Below are positions 41,801-50,900 of a stretch of 64,000 nt of DNA, piece by piece. This DNA is from Opisthocomus hoazin (taxonomy: Eukaryota > Chordata > Aves > Opisthocomiformes > Opisthocomidae): NCBI RefSeq assembly GCF_030867145.1, contig NC_134441.1, forward strand, positions 3,660,992-3,724,991, in the 5' to 3' direction. Numbering within the stretch: position 1 is the first letter of the stretch; each line of letters starts with the position of its first letter. The notes beneath the pieces are model-generated. The model was not told where the DNA came from. It saw nothing but the letters and a program-made list of their open reading frames with translations, and ran no database searches. Both the position numbers and the translations under genes were made by a program.

Positions 41801-42295
41801 AGCACCCAGCCCGGCCGGGCGGCGCGAGCCGCCGACGCCCTCGTCACCATGGGCAGCAAGGTGGGCACGGCTGGGGGGGGACAACGGCCGCGGGGGGGTC
41901 CCGGGGACCCTGCCACGCTGACCCTGTCCCCGCGCAGGTGGTGGCCGGGGTGGCCCTGACCAACCTGCCCGGCATCGTGGTGCTGGCCTTCGCCAAGGCC
42001 CAGCTCATCCAGATCTTCTTCTTCCGCCTCAACCTCATCATCACCCTGGTGGGGCTGGCCCACGGCCTCCTCTTCCTCCCCGTCCTCCTCAGCTACGTGG
42101 GTAAGGGTCCCCCCCAGCCCCCCCGAGCGGTGCCCGGTCCCCCCTGCAGGACCCAGCACCATCCCCATCGTCCCCGCAGGACCCAGCCCGCGGGTGCCGG
42201 CGGGGGACACGCAGGGGGACACCAAGGGGGTCGCGGGGCTGGCCCTCGGCAACCCCGGCTTCCAGGAGAAGGCCCCGGGCTCCGGGCCGGGCTGA
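26829..42295 (+). CDS. NPC1L1: NPC1L1, intestinal sterol uptake protein
   Basis: Polytopic apical transporter that takes up luminal sterols. Nineteen exons: 26829-26882, 27032-28569, 29635-29735, 30282-30454, 30531-30659, 30748-30930, 31311-31428, 32282-32409, 33579-33716, 34402-34491, 38013-38203, 38282-38409, 39469-39589, 39692-39747, 39831-39981, 40082-40313, 41747-41860, 41938-42100 and 42180-42295. They sum to exactly 1308 codons (1307 residues; human about 1330-1360). Order: signal peptide; cysteine-rich sterol-binding domain ([46 protein letters not shown]); first helix; luminal domain ([33 protein letters not shown]); sterol-sensing domain ([39 protein letters not shown]); second luminal domain ([33 protein letters not shown]); C-terminal helices ([20 protein letters not shown]). 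The large second exon is the NPC1L1 pattern rather than NPC1. The cytosolic tail is short and lacks the mammalian YVNxxF and QKR motifs. Confidence 0.95.
28600..29570. repeat. GTGCTGGGCTTTGGGGCTGGG minisatellite, NPC1L1 intron 2
   Basis: Units of 20-60 bp based on GGTGCTGGGCTTTGGGG and CATGGTGCCCATGGG. Confidence 0.85.
29750..30270. repeat. GGGATGTCACCCCGGTG minisatellite, NPC1L1 intron 3
   Basis: About 25 copies of a 19-20 bp unit (GGGATGTCACCCCGGTG, GGGCTGTCACCCCAGTG). Confidence 0.85.
30950..31280. repeat. GGGGATCCCCACGGGGC minisatellite, NPC1L1 intron 6
   Basis: Units of about 35-40 bp with CACCCTTGGGTGGGGGGATC and CCCACGGGGCGCAGGG. Confidence 0.75.
31440..32200. repeat. CACAGGGACACAGGG minisatellite, NPC1L1 intron 7
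   Basis: Short units of 8-16 bp (GGGCACAGGGACAC). A block of about 120 bp near 31620-31740 is repeated at 31740-31860. Confidence 0.85.
32420..33560. repeat. GGGTGCCCAGGGTGG minisatellite, NPC1L1 intron 8
   Basis: Units of about 22-24 bp (ATGGGGTGCCCAGGGTGG), about 1.1 kb, with higher-order duplications (near 32770-32910). Confidence 0.85.
33720..34380. repeat. G-rich repeat, NPC1L1 intron 9
   Basis: Units of about 110 bp with GATCATATATGGGGGG, GTGTGGATGTGTCTGGGGG and CTTGAGAGG in three degenerate copies. Confidence 0.75.
34560..37970. repeat. 3.4-kb higher-order array, NPC1L1 intron 10
   Basis: About 25 higher-order units of roughly 100-165 bp, each marked by GGCACCTTATAGC, built from about 33-bp subunits around CCCCATATGGGGATG and CCCTGTATAGGGACAG. 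It is the largest array in the window and unusual for its dense TATA/ATAT cores in a GC-rich intron. Exon 11 follows at 38013. Confidence 0.9.
38460..39450. repeat. GGGTGCCCACCATGGCGGC minisatellite, NPC1L1 intron 12
   Basis: Units of 30-60 bp with CCACCATGGCGGCTGTTGGG and GGGGCACATGAAGTCTACAC. Many copies hold the YY1-like core CCATGGCGGC. Confidence 0.85.
40320..41640. repeat. GGTGGCACGGGGACCTGGGG minisatellite, NPC1L1 intron 16
   Basis: Short units plus a higher-order unit of roughly 250 bp marked by CAGGGTGACACGGGGACAGA, repeated about five times. Confidence 0.85.
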
Positions 42296-42299
42296 GCCC

Positions 42300-42850
42300 C
42301 CCCACCCCGCCACCACCTCTGCTTTTTCTATTGCTGCTGTATTTAAACTGGTTTTCTCAGAGCCTGAACTGGGTTTAACTGGGGGGGGTGTGTGTGTGTG
42401 TGTGTGGAGGAACCTCGTACAGAAACGTCTCTGGGCTCTGACGCGGCCCAGGGTCGGGGATGCGTGGGGCAGGAGGGGACGGCGGGGACGAGGCACCCCA
42501 CGCCGTGGGGGGCACAGGGGCGATGGGGCCACGTGGGGCACAGGGGGGCACCGGGATGGGGCACACAGGGGCGTGTGGGGCACACGGGCACCGTGCGGCT
42601 GCGTGGGGCTCGGGGGGGGACAGGGACACTGGGAGCAGCCCCATGGGGTGCGCAAGGGCGCAGCGGGGCCAGGCCCCTCCCATGGCACCAGTGCCCCCCA
42701 ACCCCTCGGTGCTGGGGGTACTTGTAGGGCCGGGGTGGGCCCTGTCACCGCGTGGCCGCCCCACACGTCCCCGGCTGCGCCCCGCGTCCGGGGGCCCCCC
42801 GAGCTCCTGCCCTCCACGGCCCCGGCCCCACGGCCCAGCCCCATGGACGC
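42300..42850. other. NPC1L1 3' flank, no gene recognised
   Basis: Begins with a short less GC-rich stretch (to about 42380) that is probably the NPC1L1 3' UTR; no canonical AATAAA was found. A (GT)n run lies near 42388-42405. The rest is G-rich with no recognisable exon. Confidence 0.5.
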
Positions 42851-42859
42851 CCTCATGCC

Positions 42860-43250
42860 CCACGCGTCCCCATCCCTGGGCAGCCTGTCCCCGCCATGCC
42901 CGTGTGCCCCACATGTCCCTGTCCCCCGTGTCCCTATGCCCCACACGCCCCCATCCCCAAGACACCCGTGGGCCCCACATGTCCCTGTGCCCCACATGTC
43001 CTCGTCCCCATGATGCTCATGGGCCCCACATGTCCCTGTCCCGTGTCCCAGTGCCCCACATGTCCCCATCCCCATGACGCCCATGTGCCCCACAAGTCCC
43101 TGTCTCCCGTGTCCCCATTCCTGTGACACCCATGTGCCCCACACGTCCCTGTCCCCAGTGTCCCTGTGCCCCACACGTCCCCATCCCCACAACACCTCCG
43201 TGCCCCCCACCCCGCCCCACGGCCCTAGTGCCCCCCGTGTCCCTGTCCCC
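42860..43250. repeat. CCCCACATGTCCCTGTCCCC minisatellite
   Basis: Units of 15-30 bp (GTGCCCCACATGTCCCTGTC) between NPC1L1 and a CpG island. Confidence 0.8.
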
Positions 43251-43379
43251 CCGCACCCCTCATGTCCGCGCCGCCACCCCCCTGCCCCCCCGCTGTGCAG
43301 GGACAGCCCGCGGTGGGTAATAGGGGGGGCAGGGCTGGGAGGGGGTTCATAAGGGGAGGGGGGGAAGGTCCAAGCCCCC

Positions 43380-43640
43380 CCGGGCTCACCCTGAGGCGGG
43401 CGGGGCCGGGGCACGGCCTGGGGGGGCACACGGGAGGAGGGCCCCGGGCTCCCCGCGGCCCCGCGGGCTCCCCGCGGCCCCGCAGCCTCCCGCGCCCGGC
43501 CGGGTCCCCGCGCCCGGCCGGGTCCCCGCGCCCGGCGTCCCCCGCTGTCCCCGGAGCCCCCCGCCCGCTGCTCTCCCCCCGGGCCCGGCCCTCACTCGCA
43601 GCGCTGAGGCAGCCGCGGGCGCCGCCATCTTGGCACGGGG
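43380..43640 (-). promoter_or_regulatory. CpG island with YY1-type motif
   Basis: Very CpG-dense. On the minus strand it contains CCAAGATGGCGGC, the YY1 consensus found at the start codon of many housekeeping genes. A start codon and splice donor follow on the minus strand. Confidence 0.45.
43596..43628 (-). CDS. Candidate first coding exon of an unidentified minus-strand gene
   Basis: ATG inside the YY1 motif opens the frame MAAPAAASALR and runs to a good donor CTGCGA|GTGAGG after 33 nt. No downstream exon was recognised to the left, where NPC1L1 ends on the other strand. It could be a real short first exon, a noncoding transcript, or chance in a CpG island. Confidence 0.25.
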
Positions 43641-43660
43641 AGGCGGGGGCGGGCGCGGCG

Positions 43661-43745
43661 GCGCCCCCTGGCGGGTGGAGGCCACCGGGGAGGACCGGGG
43701 GTAGCGGGGGGGGGGGCGGGCCCGGCGGCGCCCCCTGGCGGGTGG
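43661..43745 (+). promoter_or_regulatory. Tandem pair of CTCF-like motifs
   Basis: GCGCCCCCTGGCGGGTGG at 43661-43678 and again at 43728-43745, same direction, within a 67-bp tandem duplication. The core resembles the CTCF motif (reverse form GCGCCCCCTGGTGGC). It sits at the join between the NPC1L1 block and the C2orf42/TIA1 block. Confidence 0.5.
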
Positions 43746-43779
43746 AGGCCGCCGGGGAGGACCGGGGGTAGCGGGGGGG

Positions 43780-44250
43780 CGGTACTGGGGGTACCGGGGG
43801 GTACTGGGGGTACTGGGAGGGGTGGTACTGGGGGAGAGCTGGGAGGAGCGGGGGATACTGGTTGGAAATGGGGGTACTGGGAGGATATTGGGACCGAGCG
43901 TGCTGGGGGGATGCTGGGAGCAGTGGAGGATGTTGGGGGCACCGGGGGTACTGGGGGGATACTGGGAGATACTGGGAGGGACAGTATTGGGGGGGTGTTG
44001 GGAGCAGTGGGGGATATTGTGGGAGTTACTGTGGGTACTGGGGGGATACTGGAAGATACTGGAGGTACTGGGAGGGATAGTAGTGGGGGAGAGCTGGGAG
44101 GAGTGGGAGATGTTGTGGGGGTTAGTGTGGGTACTGGGGGGATACTGGGAGATACTGGAGGTACTGGGGGTAGTGAGCGATACTGGGGGGTCCTCGGGAG
44201 CATTGAGGGTAGCGAGGGATACTGGGGGGGTACTGGGGGATGCCGGGGGG
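43780..44250. repeat. TACTGGGGGATACTGGGAG minisatellite
   Basis: Units of 10-20 bp (GGGGGTACTGGGAGAT) interrupted on the right by a CR1 fragment. Confidence 0.85.
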
Positions 44251-44274
44251 TAGCGGCTCGATGGCTGGGTGGAC

Positions 44275-44620
44275 ACCCGGGACCAGTGGTGTCCCGCAGG
44301 GGTCTGTACTGGGACCAGTGCCGTCCAGTGTCCTCACCAGTGACCCTGGCAGTGGGATCCAGTCTCCCTCCGCCAGTTTGCCGAGGGCTCGGAGCCGCGC
44401 GGGGCGGCCGCCACGCCGGAGGGACGGGGTGGCACCCGAGGGGCGGGGGGGTGAACCTGGCGGGGGCCAGCACGGCCAAGGGCAGGGTCCCGCGCCGGGA
44501 TCGGGGCGGCCCCCAGTATCCAAACTGGTTGGGGATGGGGGGTGCCCTGCCCAGAAGGACGGGGGCCGTCGTCCCTGCGTGTGGCGGGGGGAGGACGCGG
44601 CGGCCTGGCGAGGTCCCTTC
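44275..44620 (+). mobile_element. Old GC-shifted CR1 LINE fragment (reverse transcriptase part)
   Basis: The translation SGVPQGSVLGPV is a CR1 reverse-transcriptase signature, and it is followed by blocks that align with CR1 downstream of it (GTGACCCTGGCAGTGG, TATCCAAACTGGTTGG). The copy is truncated at both ends and much more GC-rich than typical CR1. Family recognised; subfamily not. Confidence 0.65.
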
Positions 44621-44639
44621 GCCCCCAAGCCGCTCTGTG

Positions 44640-45010
44640 GTGCTGCGGTGGGGGGCACTGGGGGATACTGGGGCGATGGGGGCACTGGGGGGAATCGGGG
44701 ATACTGGGAGATGTGGGGGAGAACAGGGGCATCGAGGGGGATGCTGGGAGCACTGAGGGCTACTGGGTTAATGGGGGCATACTGGGGCGATATTGGGGGT
44801 ACTGAGGGCATACTGGGGGCATACTGGGGGTAATGGGGGTATGGAGGGATATGGGGGGTACTGGGGAATCAGAGCGATGGGGGTAATGGGGCTACTGGGA
44901 GCGTTGGAGGTCATGGGGGGTACTGGGGTATACTGGTGGCTGCGGGCGGCTGCCGGGAGGCCCCAGGGAACCCTGGGGGCAATGGGGGATACTGGAGGTT
45001 ACTGGTGGGC
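44640..45010. repeat. TACTGGGGGCATACTGGG minisatellite, continued
   Basis: The same unit type as at 43780-44250 resumes after the CR1 fragment, which suggests the LINE lies inside one older array. Confidence 0.8.
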
Positions 45011-45525
45011 ACTGGGCGGGCACCCGTGTGGGACTGGGCTGGAAGCAGGGGAGCACCGGGGGCGCGGGGGGCTGAGGCGCTCGGGGACGTCGGGGTCACC
45101 CCCACGGACGGGGGAGGGTCTCAGTGCCCTTGTGCGGGGCCGTGCCCCCCCAGGAGCTGCCGCCCCCCGTGCCGGGCTGTCCCCCCCTCACCTGGTCCTC
45201 GTGCCCCTCGTCCCCCCCCGTGCCAGCCCCCCGGGCCACGCGTCGCCCCTCGTGCCCTGCCCCTTGTCCCCCCTGTCCCCGTTGTGGCCCTGTGTGCTTG
45301 CTGGGGGTCTGGGGGATGTTGGGACATGGCTGGGGGGACATGGGGTGGTGGGGATGGGTGTTGAGGGTCCCTGGGCAGGTTGAGCTCCGGCTACGGGTGC
45401 CAGTGCTGTCCTGGTTGGCCCCGTCCCGTCCCCGGTGCCACGGTGGCTGCTCCCGGGACGGGCACGGCCGGTGCTGACTTGTGCCGGGGCTCAGCACCCC
45501 TGAGGTCCCCTCTGCGGGGCCTCTG
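45011..45525. other. GC-rich spacer, no gene recognised
   Basis: No coding similarity, repeat period or clear motif seen. Confidence 0.4.
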
Positions 45526-45529
45526 CATC

Positions 45530-45870
45530 CCGCAGCCACCGTCCCGCGTCCCTCATCCGCCATCTGCCATCCCGCACCCACCCTCCATCGTCCTGCACCC
45601 ACCATCGTGCAGCTGTCACCCGCCATCCCCCGTCCCTCATCCCGTATCCGTCACCCCGCACCCTCGGCCCCCCCTCCGCATCCGCCATCTCCCGTCGGTC
45701 ACCCTCCATCCCTCGTCCCGCACCCTCCATCCCCTGTCCCACACCCTCCATCCTTCATCCTCCATCCTTCTTCATCCTCCATCCTGCATCCCCCATCCCG
45801 TGCCCTCCATCCCCCCTCCGCCATCTTGTATCCCCCCTCCGCCATCCCCACCCCTCTCCCCGCCGCCCCA
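45530..45870. repeat. CATCCGCCATCCCGCACCC minisatellite
   Basis: Degenerate pyrimidine-rich units of 8-20 bp (CATCCCTCATCCCGCACC). Confidence 0.8.
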
Positions 45871-46249
45871 TCCCACGCAGGGTCGGGGGGCTGCTCCCCT
45901 GGCTGGACACCCCCCCCCAGCCCAGCTGTGGCCTGGGACCCCCAGCAGCACCGAGCCTTGCGGCCACTGGGACGCTGGTTTTGAACTGGGAGAGGGAAAA
46001 CGCAGACTGGATCTGAGGAAGCGATGGTTTTGGGGGCGGTGGGTGCCCCCTCCCCAGCCCCCCCGGGCTGCGGGCCCCCTGCCCCACTCTGCATCCATCC
46101 CTGGCCGCGGTGGGGGGGCGAGGGGGTGGCAGGGGGCCCCTGGGCGCAGGGCTGCCGCTAACGAGCCCAGCTGCGCTAACGAGGCAAGGGGTCTCAGGTG
46201 GGGGGGGCGGACCCCCTCCCCAGCCCAGCTGCGTCCCATCCCGGGGGCT

Positions 46250-46600
46250 TCTTAAGCGGCCCTGGGGGCTGCTGGGAGTTACTGGGGGCTGCTGGGAGCT
46301 CCTGGGTGGCACTGGGGAGCAGGCTGCTGCTTGCTGGGAGGTGCTGGGGGGACCTGGGGAGCAGGCTGCTGCTTGCTGGGGGCAACTGGGAGCTCGCTCC
46401 TTTTTGGAGGCTGCTGGGAGCTGGTTCCTGGGTTCCTACTGGGAGCTGGGAGCTCTTTGCTGGGAGCTCCTGGCAGGTTACTGGGCAGTGGGTGCTCTTT
46501 GCCAGGAGTGTACTGGGAGCCTAGTGAGAGCTGGCTGGTCCTTGCTGGGAGCTACTGGGATGCTATTTGGCAGTAGGGAGTCTTTGGTGGGAGCTACTGG
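46250..46600. repeat. TGCTGGGAGCTACTGGG minisatellite
   Basis: Units of about 20-25 bp (CTGCTGGGAGCTACTGGG) containing the palindrome-like AGCTCCTGGCAG variants. Confidence 0.8.
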
Positions 46601-46749
46601 GCTCTGTTCAGGACTGTGCTGGTGTCTGGCCCAGTCTGTGGGCGGAATCCTCCAGTTTGACACTGGGCTGGGGCGGTGGGGGCTTGCTGGGGTGCTGCCC
46701 CAGCTTTTCCCCCCTGACTGGGTGCCGGGTGGCTCAGGGTGGGGGGGAC

Positions 46750-47836
46750 ACCCATGATGTTTTTTTTTTATCTTTGCAGGTGGAGCTGGTGCTGGAAGAG
46801 CTGGAACGTGTGTGGTCTGTGCGGGCAGGGCCCCGGGGTGGGGGTCTGGGGGCTTTGGCCCCACCTGAGGCGTCCTGGGGGGCTGCCTTAGCTGTTGTGT
46901 GTGTGTTTGTGTTGCAGGAGGAGCTGGAGGGGGTGAGGTGAGTGTGGGCAGGGTTGGGGGGGCTGCCGGTGATGTTGTGTCTTTGTGTTGCAGGTGGAGT
47001 GAGGCCCTTTGGTGGCGATCAGTGAAATTCTGGTTTTACACATGAAAATTCAGGTTTGTATGGAAAAGGCAGCCTTGTGCACCCACTGAGGACAAGCAGG
47101 AAGGGAGCAGGAGCTCTGCAGATGGGATGCAGCCACAGCAGGCAGGTGAGGAACCCCCTGGCACGGCAGCTCCCTGCCACACACCACAGAGCATGGTGTG
47201 GGGTGGAGACTCTGGCGATAAAGGGGGAAGAGATGGCTTTCTAGAAGGGATCAGCAGCTTGTCTGGCCCCCTGAGCCCACTGGTTCTGGAGATGTTGGCA
47301 AAGTGGTGTCCTTCAGTGACCTTTTGTTGTTTGCCTAGCATGTGAATAGGCAAAGGCACCTCTGTGGAGAAGGCTCCTGGCCTCTGAGGTGTGAGCACTG
47401 CTCTGAGTCTGTGCTGTTTAGTTTTTGTAAGCTTTATCTTTAAAAGTGAAGTGAGGGAATTTTGCATCCATACTGAGAAAAGGTATGTGTGAGCGCAGTT
47501 AGCTGCTCCACCTGGAATGTAGAGAGAAAATGAGAAGATGTGGGCCAACAGGGAATGTTTTGGAGGAGAAGAAGAAAATACAGTGGGTAAGTGAAGGGAA
47601 ATGGCACCTCTGCCTGTGACTTATTGGGCTGGGCTCCTCCCCCCTTGGGTGAGAGGAAGGTCGGAAAGCTGTGCAGAGAGTCTGTCGCTGATGTTTAGAG
47701 GTCGGCGGGGCACTTTGTCCCCTGTTCGCGTGCGTTATGATGTGCCCGTGCTTTGTTTCAGACACGGGAGCGCCCTGTGGAGCCGGCAGCTGTCCCAGTG
47801 CGACCGAGCTGTAAGCGGCGGTGCCGAGGGACGGTA
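46750..47836. other. No gene recognised; composition becomes less GC-rich
   Basis: Three 3'-splice-site-like stretches (TCTTTGCAG, TTTGTGTTGCAG twice) occur within 250 bp, each followed by GTGGAG or GAGGAG. A good donor-like GTAAGTG is near 47586. No coding continuity could be built. Confidence 0.35.
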
Positions 47837-47837
47837 C

Positions 47838-47843
47838 TTTAAT
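47838..47843 (-). terminator. Candidate polyadenylation signal of C2orf42
   Basis: ATTAAA on the minus strand about 75 bp beyond the C2orf42 stop codon. Confidence 0.5.
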
Positions 47844-47917
47844 GAAGACGTTAAACGGGACGGGACCCCCGGCTGCCTGAGCACGTAAGCCCCGCCGCCC
47901 CCCGCCCCCTGCGGGGT

Positions 47918-50900
47918 TCAGGTCGCGCCCAGCCGGGGGGGGTCCCTGGCCGCGCCCCCCCGCCGCCCGTACTGGAAGCGGAGGCGGAGCTCGCCGAGGC
48001 GCGCGCGCGGCAGGAGGCCGGGGATCCACTCGATGACGAAGGGGGCGGAGGCGGGGCCTGGGGAGGGAAGGGGCGTGGTCTGACGCGGGACACGAGTGTG
48101 GGTCGCCCCGCCCCCTGCGGTCGCGTGCTTTAACCACGGTTGTGTTTTGCCCCCGCAGCTCTGCCGGCGGTCACGTGACCGGTCACGTGACGCAAAGGCC
48201 CCCTCCCCCTGGTGAGATGCCGTGTTCGCAGCCTTGGTGGGAGGGGGCTGGAGGTCCCGGCAGAAACTATCTCGTGAATGGGAGATTTTTTTTCTGGGGA
48301 GGGGGGCGGGAAACGACGTCGGCAGTGGCAGCGGCAGCGGGGTCTGCCCCCCTAGGGGGGGTGGTCTGTGCCCCCTCCTGGGGGAGAGGGACCACCCCCC
48401 TGGGTGGGGGTCTGGGGGGGCCCCTTGGGGCTTCAGGGCTCCCCCTGGGTGGGGGTGTGGGGGGAGCCCCTTGGGGCTTCAGGGCTCCCCCTGGGTGGGG
48501 GTGTGGGAGGGGGTCCCCTTTGGGTGTGGGGGAGGGGGCCCTGGGTGGGGGTGCCACCCTCTTTAGTGGGGGGCTGGGGGGGCCCCTTTGGGTCTGGGGG
48601 CCCCTTGGGGTGGGGGAGGGAGGGGCCCCTTATGACTCTGGCTCTTGGGGGGATGGAGGGAGGGGGGCCTTGGTGGGGAGTCCCTGGGGGGAAGAGGGGG
48701 TGGTTCCGGGTTGTAGTGGTGGTTGTTGGTCTCAGGTACGGTGGCAGTCCTAGGGGGAACTGGGGGGAGGAGGGGGGCTCTGAGGGCTCCCTGTGCTCTG
48801 CAGCTCCTCAGGGCTCTGGGTCTGGGCTGTGGGCTCTCCCTGCTGGGCTGTGTCTGCGTGGGGTGGGTGCCCTGGTGGGGGTGGGAGGCTGGCAGCCCCG
48901 GCTGGCCCCACTCACCCACGCGGAGGAAGGTCTGCAGCTCCAGGGGCCGGATGGGCGGCTGCTTCTCGGAGCACCCCAAGGCCGTGGCTGTGCTCTCCAC
49001 CTCCACCCGGGGGCACCTGAAGGGCTCGTAGGTGCCGTCCCGGGTCTGGATGAAGCTGCGGGTGGTCTCCAGCGGGAGCTGCGGGGGAGCCCCTGCCAGG
49101 TGAGGAGGGGGGCTTGGGGGGAAGGGGGGCTGGGGGGCTGCCTCAGCCCCTTACCTGGGGAGTGTCGAAGATCTGCTTGACCTGCAGGAGGCTGGTGATG
49201 TGCCAGGTGTACTTGGAGAAGGTGCCCAGGGGCAGGGCGTCCCTGCGGACAAAGGCTGTGGGGAGGGAAAGGGGGGGGTCAGGGTCCCCCAGGGCCCTCC
49301 CTTGCTTGATCCTTCTTTCTGCTGGGGCTGGGGGGGCAGCCCCCTGGCCTGGGTGTTGGACTGGGTGGGTGTCAGGGGCAGCCCCACTGCCTGGGTGCTG
49401 GACTTAGGTGCCGGGGGCTCTTCCCAGGGCTGGCTTAGGGGCAAGGAGCTGCTTGGGCTCTGCTTGTGCTGAGGCTTGGCTGGGGATGGAGGGGGCAGGG
49501 GGGGATGGAGGGGGCAGGGGAGGCTGGGGGGAGCTGCGCCCCTGCTGTGCTGCCAAGACTCGCTGAGCTCTGCTGGGAGCCCCCAGTTTGGGCAGGGGCC
49601 TGGCTTTGTGCTCTGTGCTGAGGTGGGAGATAGATGGGGTGCAGAGCTGTGAGGGTGCTGGGGTGGGTGCTTGAGAGCTGCCTCTGGGCACAGAGGCACT
49701 GGGGAAGGGAGTCTCTGCTCTGCGGGGGGCTGGGTTTGCTCCCTTAGCCCAGGCTGGGGCTGCTCCTGTGCTCTGGGAAGTGCTGGGTGTACTGGTGCCT
49801 GTGGGCAGACTGGTGCAGCAGAGTGGGTCCTGTGTTGCTTGAGTCCTCTGCTCTGGGGCTTCCTCACCCAGCTCCAGAGGCTCTCCCTGAGCTGCAGTGA
49901 GGGCAGAAGCTGCGCAGAGCCAGCGGGGAAGGAGGCAGCGGGGGGCTGGTGCTGGGCTGTGCCTCCCCCAGCAGCCTCCAGGAACTGCTGGCAGGGGGTT
50001 CTCCCCCTTACCTGTGGTGGAGTTGGGCAGCCGCTTCTTGGAGCTCCCGCTGGAGATCCTCTGCTGCAGGGCATCGAAGAAGGCCTGCGGGATGTGGAAC
50101 ACCAGCGGCTCTGGCTTGCCTGTGGGGGTATGAATGAGAAGCTGTGGGGTGAGGGGAAGGGAAGGGGGGGTGGGGGCCTCACTCCGGTGTCTGGCTGCCT
50201 TCCCAATAAAGTGTTGGCTGGAATTCAGAGCCTGGTGCCTCACTCTCTGTCCTCTGCCTCTGGGTGCTGGTGCTGTGACCGGGGGGCTGGGGGGGGGCCC
50301 TGGAGGTCTCTCTGAGCAGTGCCCCCTCTGTGTGCTGCTGGAGCCAGCCCTGGGTCTGTGCTGGAGGCTCAGGGGTCCACTGCTGGACCTGTTCTGGTGT
50401 TCACACCACAGCTGCCTTCAGAGCTGGTCAGGGCTGAGGAGAGCTCAGGTCAGCGCTCAGTCCCACCATGCCCCCAGCACGATGGGCTGGGTCCTGGCTC
50501 TTACTGCTGGCAGCTTGCTGGAGCCTGGGATGCTTGTGCTGGGTGCCACCTTGCAGGGTGGGAGTCTTGGGTGCTGGGGCCAGAGCTGCTCCCCTGTAGG
50601 TGCCCTCGGGGCCCCTCTTGAAGAGCCAGCCAGGCACGGCTCTCCCCCAGCCCAGGCTCAGGCAGTCCAGCCCCTGTTAAGGTTCCCAGAATCCCAGCAC
50701 AAGGTGCTGCTGCTGTCTTGGTGAGAGTGGGGTGGGTGCTGCACCCTGATGCCATCACCCAGGGCTCTATGGGCATGGGGAGCCCCCAGCCCTGCTCTGA
50801 GCAGAGCCTGGCCTTTGGGGCGTGTGGGGGGCTGAGGAGGATGGCAGAGCGCTCTGGGCAGCAGTGACAGCAGAAGGGGACTGCCAGCGTTTCTGAGCCC

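Noticed and set aside
42089-43429. Long minus-strand open frame opposite the NPC1L1 3' end
   Set aside because: Proline/glycine-rich, follows the minisatellite and a (GT)n run, with no recognisable domain.
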